This document shows positions 1 to 9,500 of a stretch of DNA of 23,014 bases, in pieces. The notes under the pieces were generated by a model. The model saw only the letters and a list, made by a program, of their open reading frames with translations, made no database searches and was not told the origin of the DNA. The first letter of the stretch is position 1, and each line of letters opens with the position of its first letter. Both the position numbers and the translations under genes were made by a program. This DNA comes from Dunaliella salina (taxonomy: Eukaryota > Chlorophyta > Chlorophyceae > Chlamydomonadales > Dunaliellaceae): contig MU070411.1 in assembly GCA_002284615.2 (NCBI GenBank), positions 12,712 to 35,725 on the forward strand. The letters run 5' to 3'.

Positions 1-27
1 TGTGTGTGTGTGCGCGCGCGTGCGCGC
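1..27. repeat. (TG)n/(CG)n alternating tract
   Basis: An alternating purine-pyrimidine run opens the window (TG repeats passing into CG repeats). It is truncated by the window edge. Such tracts can adopt Z-DNA; no function is shown here. Confidence 0.8.
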
Positions 28-81
28 CCCCGGCACATCAATGCAGCAGATCCCTGGTGAGAGGTGCTCCTCTTTCTGTGT

Positions 82-177
82 AAAGAAAGAAATATTAACG
101 CTTGCCATTCGGCCGCGTGCATTAAGGAAAGAGCCTCCCATTGGCTCCCACTTTAGAGCACCAATTGTACAACCCCT
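82..177 (-). repeat. Truncated copy of the SINE-like repeat body
   Basis: It matches 18353-18446 in the same orientation. Shared blocks include GCATTAAGGAAAGAGCC and TAGAGCACCAATT, and both have an AAGAAAGAAA run at the same end. It lacks the tRNA-like head seen in the other copy, so it is a 5'-truncated or body-only copy if the element reads on the minus strand. Confidence 0.65.
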
Positions 178-182
178 TTCTG

Positions 183-800
183 TGCATATGACTTGGCAGT
201 ACTAGGTTCCACATTTCAAGTGAGTCGTACGCTCGTGTGTGTTTCAGATGCCTGATGATATGGAGCACAAGAGAAAGACAATATCATGGTACATCTTTTA
301 TTCTGGGGTCCGTGTGCATGCGCCGCGCTTTTTGAATCCCTTTGACACCAACACAAGGTGCTCAAGTCGCAGCTCTCTTGAGCCAGCTCTGTGAACCTAC
401 AAATTTGACGGATGTCCAGTGCTCAAAGAAGTTAGCATTGAACGGATGCATATTTTTTTGAGCTACGGATTCCGTCAAATACGTCAATGCACAGAATTGT
501 CCAACCCTATGATTGGGCCATGTCAGCCCTCAGCTGGAATGTAAAAGCTAGCTGGCTCAGGATGGCAATATAATGTGGTATTCATGCTTCTCAACAATCA
601 TGTCAGCTGGTTCAGACCTAGATGCTGGTCTGCCACTCTAGTCAAACTGTACGGTTTGTTGCCTCTTTGGTTGCCACCAACAGCCTTGACCAACCTCAAC
701 CCTCAAAGAAACCCTACCACTTGCAGAATATCATATTACTTTTTGCAAATTTGTTTTTACTGTTAATATTCTAGCAATATGACGTGTGACTAGGGTGCGA
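183..800. other. No gene recognised
   Basis: Only short open frames without coding character are present. A CTCTTTGGTTGCCAYCAAC block at 664-682 recurs near 2619-2637, which suggests degenerate repeat DNA. Confidence 0.5.
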
Positions 801-802
801 GG

Positions 803-893
803 TCAGTATACTGTATACTGTAGTATACTGTAGTAGTATACTGTATACTACTGTAGTATATACTAGTATATGGGGGGTCATATACTAGTATAC
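803..893. repeat. Palindromic AGTATACTGTATACT cluster
   Basis: The stretch is built from repeats of AGTATAC and GTATACT, themselves near-palindromes, with ATATACTAGTATAT at 857-870 and TATACTAGTATACAG near 880-893. It could fold into hairpins or cruciforms. It is probably a microsatellite-like expansion. Confidence 0.7.
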
Positions 894-899
894 AGTTTC

Positions 900-2578
900 G
901 AAGTCAGGAAGTCAGAGCGCTGAGTTCGTGAGCTCAGTGCAAAATTTGCGCGTCTTGTGAAGTGAACAGTCGGAAAGAAGTAAAGAAGTAAAGGTGGCAC
1001 TCAAACTGACGTCAATCAGAGAGGAAGCGGTTGCATCTAGGCTGAGGATTCTCAACTTGCATTGCCACACTCACAAGCGAGTCTTGCGATTGCAGGCATT
1101 AGCAGTTTACTCGAAGGGCACAAGAGCTTTGAACTTCACCTTGAGGAGCCAGGGGAGTCATGTGCACTGAGGTGCAAGTGTTGAAGGACATCATCTGCTC
1201 AGTCAAATTCTTCGAGGCCATCAAACAGCACAAAGTCTCATTGCATGAGCATTTGCATGAGCATGCAGCCCGACAGACCTGTCCTTGCAGGCTAAGCAAG
1301 CTGAGCCAATTGCTCCCAGGCTGTCAAACGGCACATCCCATTTGCATGGGCATGAAGCCCATGGGGCTTGATGCTGCTCCGTGCAAGACTTTAAGCGTGC
1401 CCATTCCTGGAACAACAGATTGGGGCTTAGGAAGGGCCCATGTAGATATTTGGGTGTGTATGGATGATCTGATGCTTTACAGCTTTCGGCTCAATATTTC
1501 TTTTCAAAAATATCAGCAATGGATTCCTGAGGGTCAAAAACCAAATTCATGCCATTTCCCCTGGTTACATGGGTGGTGAGGTTCTTCGGCCTAAGGAATT
1601 GCTGGTCATGTTCCTTTGGAGTCGTTCAAAACAGAAAGGGGACAAACAGGAACTTGTGGGTAGTAGGAATTCAGACTGCAGGCAAACACAATATAACCTT
1701 GCCCGCCTCAGGCATTCAAGGTTACAAGGTTACAAGGAAAGGAAGCCTCCAGTCAAAGTGACTGACTGCTAGCCTGTTCATAAAAACAAAGGAGTTCATG
1801 GATGAAAGGATAAATCTTATTGTTGTTCTGGTTCATGAAACAAGAAATATCATGATTGAACGATTGAACATGGTGGATTGCAGACGAGTAAGGAGCCATC
1901 TGAGAGACAGAGGTTCAGAGGGCTAGGACAGGACTAAGAAAGGCATTTATCGTTCATACACCTGAAAGCTCTGCCACCAGTGCTGAGGCTCTGTCAGAGT
2001 CAATACTCAATTAGGTCACTCTGCACATCCTCCTGCACGTTTGCATTGGGCATGTTGGGCGTCACCGTGTTCAGCTGCATGATTTCCCCTACCCATGCGC
2101 TCCTCCTCACAGGCATCAGCCTAATCAAGCCCCTCCATCTTATCATTCCCAAGGGGTCTGCCTCAGGAGCTGTCATGCTGTTTGGTTGTCAAGCAGGGAT
2201 TGGCAGGGCTGAAGAGCATGCACATATTGCAGCCCTTGCACCTCAGTGCACAGCCTAGGCAGCAGCTCCTCCCCCATGGCAATGATGACATCATATTGCT
2301 CCTTCATCTTCTTCAGCTGGGCCAGGCTTGTCCAACTTCAGCTCATGGGCAAGTACACTTGCCTGACGAATGCCGAGTGGCATACCACCCCATCGCTCTC
2401 CCTTACTGCATTCACTAATAATGTCTTCAGCATGTTTAATTTCTGTTGCTGGGGAGAAGCAGGGGCCAGATTTCTGCTGACCCCAAGATCTAGGAACACA
2501 CCGAGGGTCGGTTAAAATTACAGTAATGTTGCTGTAATAATAGTGTAATAGTAGCATTCCACACATTAGAAATTTACC
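900..2578. other. No gene recognised
   Basis: The longest frame, 1160-1579 (+, 139 codons), is Cys/His-rich without a domain I recognise and overlaps antisense frames of similar length. 1980-2515 has overlapping frames in all phases. I see no convincing exon borders linked to the downstream gene, although its missing 5' exons could lie here. Confidence 0.4.
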
Positions 2579-2639
2579 TTAAGAGGATCGTGACAGCCTT
2601 CAGCCTGGTGCGCCGCCTCTTTGGTTGCCATCAACCATC

Positions 2640-3720
2640 ACTGACAGTCAGCTCCCGGATCCCTATGTGATACCCTGCCCATTGCCAGCCTGGCCACCTC
2701 TATGGGTTCTGAGCACACTCCCGAAAGCCAGTTCAAAAAGCATTTTTTCAGTGCTGAGCTGGTCCTATTTGGTGAACTATGCTGCGCGCAAAACCTGCAT
2801 GTTTGTACGTTCAGCCAGCCAGACTCACCCCCTGTAAGCCAAAGCCCTCCAGCTGCACCCCCAAGCCTGCAGGTGGACCCCAGGATGTGCCATGAGTGCC
2901 CAGGTGGCCTCCTGCTGCAAGCTGGTGGGGGGCTCTTTTGGGGGGTTACTGGAAAGGCAGTCGAGAGGAGAAATGACGATGGGGATCGGCTTTTTAATAA
3001 AATTTAACGTAATTTTGATGCTTCAGCGGGAACAGGGTGAGGGGTCGCATTTCAAATTTCTAATTTGGTTCAAATTTCTGTTGACAGCCTCAGAAGCAAG
3101 GATGCAACTTCAATGCTTGAATTCATGAAGCTACTCGTCCAAAATCTAAGGGGATCGCCAAAATTCTGCTGATTTTCAAATCCGACCAAGATTCAAATTC
3201 TTTAACGAATAGCTTTACTCTTTATGTAATAAAGCGTAAACGTACATATGATTCCTCATGTGTCTCTCCAAGCAAAAATTTGAGGATTCAGCTCCAGCGA
3301 TTTCACGGAGCCCAGCAGCTCCTCTCTGGCGCCCAGCATGGCAGCCGACGGCATCAATGTTGATGCCAACAACCCCAGGCATCGGCCGGGAAAAACAGCG
3401 GGCGCTGGCTGGGCCTATTGGGGCCTGGCTATGATTCAGAATTACTAACAAGTTTGATGCAGTGGCTTGCCAAGTATGGAGTTTCGGTGGTGGAAACTAG
3501 GATTCAAGCTGCGGCAAATTAGGCATGTACCCCGTGACTGGCACCTCTTGAACCCATATGCTCAAGAAACCAACCTACAAAAGGTACTAAGTTTGACAGG
3601 CGCCAATAACGCGGCACATATGCGGGGAGCATACAAAAAATCATGGATGGTGAAATGTGTCCGGCAGTGTATCACCCATTTTTGCCATAGGATTGGGGGC
3701 CTGACCATCAGCCTTACCTT
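2640..3720 (+). repeat. 1.1-kb dispersed repeat, copy A
   Basis: It is homologous, in inverse orientation, to about 11090-12262. Shared stretches include GGTGAACTATGCTGC, AAGCCTGCAGGTGGACCCC, TTTTGATGCTTCAGCGG and ATCACCCATTTTTGCCA, in the same order along both copies. No intact protein frame is shared, so it is likely a non-autonomous or decayed transposable element. 3497-3560 inside this copy resembles the foldback-element terminus (see 8519-8589) and may be a nested insertion. Confidence 0.75.
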
Positions 3721-4013
3721 GAAAAAAAACCTTGAGGCAAACCAAACCTCGTAAGGAGATCAAGACAGCCCTGAGCTTGGTGCATTGCCTTCAAAGTCGC
3801 CCCCAAAACTCCCATAGAACAAGATCGTACGGCTTTGACGACATGTTCATTTGGCTTTGAAGAGCAGGGGACCCTGCCTTGATGGTAGCCCTTAAGACTC
3901 CTGAACCAAAGCCCTCCAATGCAGGTGCCATATCCATTTGACATTGAGCAAACAACGTTTCTTTGTCATGGCCCCCCAACATTGGTGCAGGACACCTGGA
4001 ATAAGGCCCTCAG

Positions 4014-4104
4014 ACATTGACACAATGTTCATTTCCACCAACTTCGAAGAGGAGGGCAATAGCAACGAGGAGAATGATGCAAATGATGACAATGCGCTTG
4101 TCAG
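4014..4104 (+). CDS. First visible exon
   Basis: The acceptor is CCCTCAG at 4007-4013 and the donor is AG|GTAAGT at 4105. It reads IDTMFISTNFEEEGNSNEEN and then an acidic, Asn-rich run ending ALV plus two bases (AG) of an Arg codon completed by the first base of the next exon. The join gives ALV-R-FELLE, which is smooth. An alternative acceptor at 3990 would add DTWNKALRH in another frame and then hit TGA at 4018; see the findings. The acidic stretch may be a flexible linker. Confidence 0.7.
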
Positions 4105-6512
4105 GTAAGTCATGGGCCCTGGGCGGACATGAGAATGTGCTACTCTTGTGATACTAGAATTTCATTGAAATGTGTGACTCAATGTAACACTAGAATATCT
4201 TTGAGAACTTGGTACTCATGTGACATAGAATTTCCAGAGGGGGGCAACTGAGGCCCAAAATCAGGTGTTTTTGGCATGCGCCTTGCGTAGGTGCGCCATT
4301 ATGGGCAGTTTTCAAGTTCGGGTTCCTCTGATACTACCTGTAGAATTAGGGTTCTCTTGTGGCTTGTTCGAAAGGCGAGTTCCAGTTACAGGGAGGCAGA
4401 CCAGAGAGCAAATGAGCAAAAGCCAGGCCTGCATGGCCTACACCACACACCTCCAGGAGGAAGCAACAACACAAGCTGAGAGCACATGAAAAGACTCCCC
4501 AAGGCAGACAGGCTGAGGAACACTGGGCAAGCAGGTTCTGTTTAAGAGCACAAGTCTCCAGCTCTCACACTAAGAAAGGCAATCAGGACTGGACGACAAA
4601 CACACAGCTGCAGGGCGAGAAAAAAACTAAGCTCTAACAGGTCTGCAAACACTCCGAGAAAAGGAAAGATGTTCACCTTATTGCAAGAGCAGCAAGAAGG
4701 ATGTGCCGCACATCTCACTCGCCTCCAAGAACCCCAGTTCTACTGCAATACAGAGAACTGAGTGATTCTCTTACGGCTCGTTCAAAAGGCAGGACAGAAC
4801 ACCAATCGGTGGCCATGAGCAGTGGTCAGTCCTGAAGGCGCAACACGCCAAAGGGCGCCTGTACGTCTCAGCTGCAAAGCAACAAGTGGGGCAAGGCGGC
4901 ACAGCTCAGCACCAGTGCGCTGCTGAGGTCTGAAGATTTGGCTGAATTGAGCATGGCAGCAAGCTTGCACAATCAGGAGAAGAACAGGAGTGCAACTTGC
5001 ATCTCCACAGCTGCAAGCTGGCAAAGGAGCAGCCACAGCGGCAAGCTGGCAACAGCGCGACTGAGGCAGCAAACTGACGTGAGCATAACCACAAAGGGAG
5101 GATCACAACAGCAAGCTGACAGGACAAGGCTGCTTTGTCCACTAAGGCATGCTAACAAAAGTGCCCGAGCGCTTGCAAACAACTTGGGGAAAAGATCAAA
5201 CTGCTGCAGCGTGCCGACGTTGACACCTGCTTACAACCAAAGTTGCATGTGCACATGGCTCAAGACAACATGCCAGCAAGGCACTTGTTCGGGAGCCTGC
5301 TCAGCAGGAGCACAAGCTGAGGGTGTGGCATTTAGCAGCAGTGTGCCTGCAAGGCACTTGTGCAAAACTCAAAGCTGCACATGCATGGCCCACAATTAGA
5401 TGCCAGCAGAGACATCAGATGATGTGCGACAACATTGGTGCAGAATGATGCCAGCAATGTGTTCGAGACACCTGCTTACAGTACAAGGTCGTAAGTGCAT
5501 GGCTCAAGACAGCGTGCCAGCAAGGCACCCGTTCAAAAGCCTGCTCAGCAAGACCATTAACACAGCGTGTCAGCAAGACACCTGTCCAACAGCCTGCTCA
5601 GCAAGAGCATAAGCACAGCATGCCAGCAAGGCACCTGTCCAACAGCCTGCTCAGCAAGAGCATAAGCACAGCATGCCAGCAAGGCACCTGTTCAAAAACC
5701 TGCTCAGCAAGAGCATCAGCACAGCATGTCATTCGTGTTGTCAAGGGCCTGCTCAGCAAGAGCATACACAGCGTGTCAGCAAGACACCAGTTCAAGGGCA
5801 TGCTCAGCAAGAGCAAAACAAGAACACGCATGCCAGCATAAGCACAAAGGCCTCCTCAGCAAGAGCAGGGCACTCTAGGTTGACCGGGGAGAGAGCGGCG
5901 CTCTCAAACCAAGGAGACCACCTCACGACAGAATGGCAGCAAGCCAAGGTTCGCAAGGTCAGCTTGACCCGCGCCCACAAGTCATGCATGGCACACCATA
6001 ACTCACATTGGAGGTGGAGGGGGCAGTTGCATGCCCGCCCTGGCTCTCAGCCTGCAATCTACAAAGCCATTCTTCCCCCACTGGGCTGACACATACTTCC
6101 ATGTCAGCACGTGTGGCACTGCAGCGCTTTGGCATCGTGGGGGCGCTGCCTGGTGCTTGCAACTAATGACTTAGACTGCTGCTGCTCCCATTTGGCTAGG
6201 TTGCGGGCAACCTTCTTGCTGAAGCCATCACCCCTGGTCCTAGGGCCCCTGGCTGCATGGGCTGCACCCCAACCCTTCTCTGCTGCTACTGCTAACAGCT
6301 CCCCCTGGAGCTGCAGTTCTCCACGCAGCTTCTTCCATGCTGCCAGTTGCTGCTTGGCTGACTTGGGCGGGCGCGCTACAAGGGCCGAGGTGCTCAGCTG
6401 CATGAGGTCGTCATGCATGCTTTGCAGCCCGTGTCCAGCCGCAACCGGGGTGAGCGCAGCAGCTTGCGCTCCTGCTTGCGGCAAACTCGTCCTCGCTGCT
6501 TTTGCTGTCCTC

Positions 6513-6562
<50 letters not shown>

Positions 6563-9500
6563 GCGCTTCTTCTTTGGCTGTCGCTACCGCTGTCGCGGCT
6601 GCTGCTGTCGCGGCTGCTACCGCTGCAGCTCCTCGTCGAAATCATCGGGGAGTCTGGGAAACGGGTAGCCCAGGCCCCCCAAAGGACCAAGCCCGGGGCC
6701 TCCTCCACAACCGCGACCGGCGGATGCGGGGACCCGGGCAGTCTGCCCGCGACCGCATCCAGCAGGCGCGGGGACTGGGGATAGAACAGACTGATTCCTA
6801 GCACTCCGAGAAACCCTTGCCTGACTTGGCATGACTCCCTAAAACTAAGCTCTAACAGGTCTGCAAGTACTCAAAGAAAAGGAAAGATGTTCAAATCATT
6901 GCAAGAGCAGCAATGAGGATGTGTCACACATCTCACTCGCCTCCAAGAACCTCAGTTTTACTGCAATACAGAGAACTGAGTGATTTCAAAACTGCCAGTT
7001 ATGGCGCACGCGCCTAATCAGCCGCGGCGTGAACCCTACTTTTCACCACCAAATCTCCATATCTGACCACCCACTGCACCAAATTGAGTGATTTTTCGTG
7101 ATTTGAGGTCCTTGTACCAAAAGAATATCATTGCAAAAAAATGGTGTGGAAAGACTTTGTAATTGGTGAGATACAGAATTTAAGCCATTTCCCTTACAGG
7201 AAATCCGCCACAAGGGGTGCCAAAAAGGCCAAATTTTGACCTCCTCCTTTCCTATTTTTGAATAGCAGGGTGTTAGTAGTTCATACGCGTGTTATAAATG
7301 TAAAGAGATGGGGGCAAAAAATGGTCCCAGGGTGGAGCTATGGGCCATTTTAGGGTGATCTGAGGCCAGGAGAGTGATCTGGGGGCCTCCAATTTTTTGT
7401 CATTTTTCGTAAAATGTGATATTTTCATGCATGATAATGGTTGGCATGGGCGGGTATACCCAAATTTCTAAGAAATTTACCCAAATTTCTAAGAAAGAAA
7501 TTTGTGATCGTCCGAAAAATGCAGAGGCCCAACCGAATCGGTTGGGTGGACTTTGGGCGGGAATTCCGCCGTTGCCAGCTGTCTTTTGCGCATAAGATTT
7601 CTTATACAATTAAACTGGCCTGGCAAAAGTTAGTACGTCGAGTTTGGTGGAAATTTGGGCCGGCGCGGAGCGCCCTTACTATGTGATGTCCCAGAATCAA
7701 CCGAATCGGTTGGGCGGATTTTGGACGGGAATAGTGCCGCGGCCCGGCCGCGCCTGCTCATAAGACTTTGCAGGCATCTATTCCAGCCTGGTTTTTACAA
7801 GAATCTTGAGTTTCGTGGGGGACGGTGCCGGTCGGATTCTGTGGCTGTCCGTGCGCATGGAGGGCGGACAAGGGTGGAGTGAGGTCCTTTCCACTTGAGC
7901 TCCTCTTCAACCAGCATGGATTCGTGCCGGTCCATTCCTAGCTCCCGGAGGATGATTCGGCGACCGACGAGGAGCATGGAGCATGGGGTCGAGATTTGGT
8001 GCAATCACAGACAGCGGGTACCGACTAGTTACATATTATTCAAAACATATTATGGTGATTCTTTTATGGCGGATGGCGGAAGAAGATGGGGTGCAATGGA
8101 TCGTATGGAGGACGTGGGGTGTCCGTTAATCACGCCAACCATTATAATTCTATGAATAATCATGTCCCCCAAAAATTCATGAAAATCGGAGGTCCCCGGA
8201 TCACTCCTCTGGCCTCAGATCACCCCAAAACGGCCCACAGCTCCACCCTGGGACCATTCATCACATTCAAAAATATTTCTTTATATGATAATCTAACATC
8301 CTGCATATTCAAAAATAGGAAAGAAGGAGGTCAAATTTTGACCTTTTTAGCACCCCTTAAAAGCAAGATTTCCTCTCTCTTGGGAAATGGCTGGAATTCT
8401 GTACCTGACCAACTACTGGGACTTTTACCCCATTTTTTTAAACTGATATTTATTTGGTACGAGGACACCAAATCACAGAAAATCACCTTATTTGGTGCAG
8501 TGGGCGGTCAGGAATGGATTCTGATGGTGAAAATTAGGGTTTACGCCGCGGCCCATTAGGCAGGTGCACCCCAACTGGCACTTTTTAAGCTTAGATACTA
8601 CAGATAGACTATTACATCTGAGTAGTTTTATGAAGTGCCAGTTGGGTTGCACATACTCTAGGAACGTTTGAAAAGTACCCTCTTTTCAGGCCTCCGTCGC
8701 CCCTCTCTGTCAAAATGTAGCACTCTTGTGTCACTCGAATTCTGCAGTGTACCATACCTATGATGATCACCATGGCTCCATTGGAGTGTTACTTGCTGAA
8801 TTGTGCGCACGTGGCTGCCGCAGACAATTTTGCGCAAATGTCTGCAACTGCAGCGCAATGAAATGCGATGGGTGTGTGAATGTTGAGTCTGCTCAAGGTC
8901 ATGCGGTGTGCAACTCAAAACGTGCATGACTTCGGTTTCGAGTCTAACTGCCACAAATATTGATCAATGTTTTCAGTTGTGAGCTTGCTGAGCCAAGTGA
9001 TTCCTACTACCTTGTGCTTTCAGGTTTGAGCTGCTGGAGATTATTGTCCGGATGGCCATTGGCAAGTTCATTGCCCCCAAAGTAAGTCAAGCAACCTTGC
9101 GAATCAAGCTCTGAAGAGTGAGAAGTGCAGGTTCTGTCGCAAGACCTAGCCTGTGCAGTACTCCTCGTCAGCGTGGGCACAGATGCAAATGAGTGGACGG
9201 CTGCTCAGTGCTCTTTATGAGCGCGCACCAATGCAAATGCGTGGACGGCTGATGGATCCTCCACACTCGCGCTGGTCATTTTAATCTGTTAGCACTGCAT
9301 GCATGCTACCCTTGATTGATCTCAGTAGCACAGGTGATTTGAAAAAGGATTAGCTGCTGCACTTGAAGTGCGAAAGGTCAAGAAGTTGCGCCACCGAAAC
9401 TAAGTTAACCTCTCTGATTTGTTCAACAGTGGCCCACGTGTGATTATTTGTGCTATGATCATTTGCTGTGGCCCACACAGGTTTGTACAAACATGTCCTT

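Larger units (their letters stand above)
6985..8589. mobile_element. Foldback-type element with ~460-bp inverted arms
   Basis: The left arm (6985-7449) and the reverse complement of the right arm (8131-8589) align along their length. Shared blocks include GCACGCGCCTAATCAGCCGC against GCACCTGCCTAATGGGCCGC, CCCACTGCACCAAAT, AAATTTTGACCTCCT, TTTCCTATTTTTGAATA, ATGGTCCCAGGGTGGAGCT, GTGATCTGAGGCCAG and ATAATGGTTGGC. The 0.68-kb centre has no credible transposase. The architecture fits a non-autonomous DNA transposon or foldback element. I could not identify a target-site duplication, probably because other insertions abut both ends. Confidence 0.8.
4105..9023 (+). other. Intron 1 (4.9 kb), filled with mobile DNA
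   Basis: It begins GTAAGT and ends CTTTCAG. From about 4137 to 4230 it has three loose copies, about 36 bp apart, of a CTCTTGTGATACTAGAATTTC-like motif. A related stretch is near 8714-8745, close to the far side of the inserted elements. From about 4265 to 8655 it is occupied by nested repeats described separately. Confidence 0.7.

Noticed and set aside
1160..1579. 139-codon + strand ORF as a gene
   Set aside because: No recognised domain, no splice or promoter context, and overlapping antisense frames. Kept only as part of an unassigned region.
4938..5399. 153-codon + strand ORF
   Set aside because: Its composition follows GCAAGCTGGCAACAG-type degenerate repeats, it overlaps antisense ORFs of equal length, and no domain is seen.
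5267..5870. CRISPR-like array
   Set aside because: Units are contiguous 53-bp minisatellite repeats with drifting copies, no unique spacers, no cas genes and a eukaryotic intron context.
6111..6668. 185-codon + strand ORF
   Set aside because: It is antisense to the more protein-like minus-strand sequence, with Cys/Ala runs from the CTG tract.
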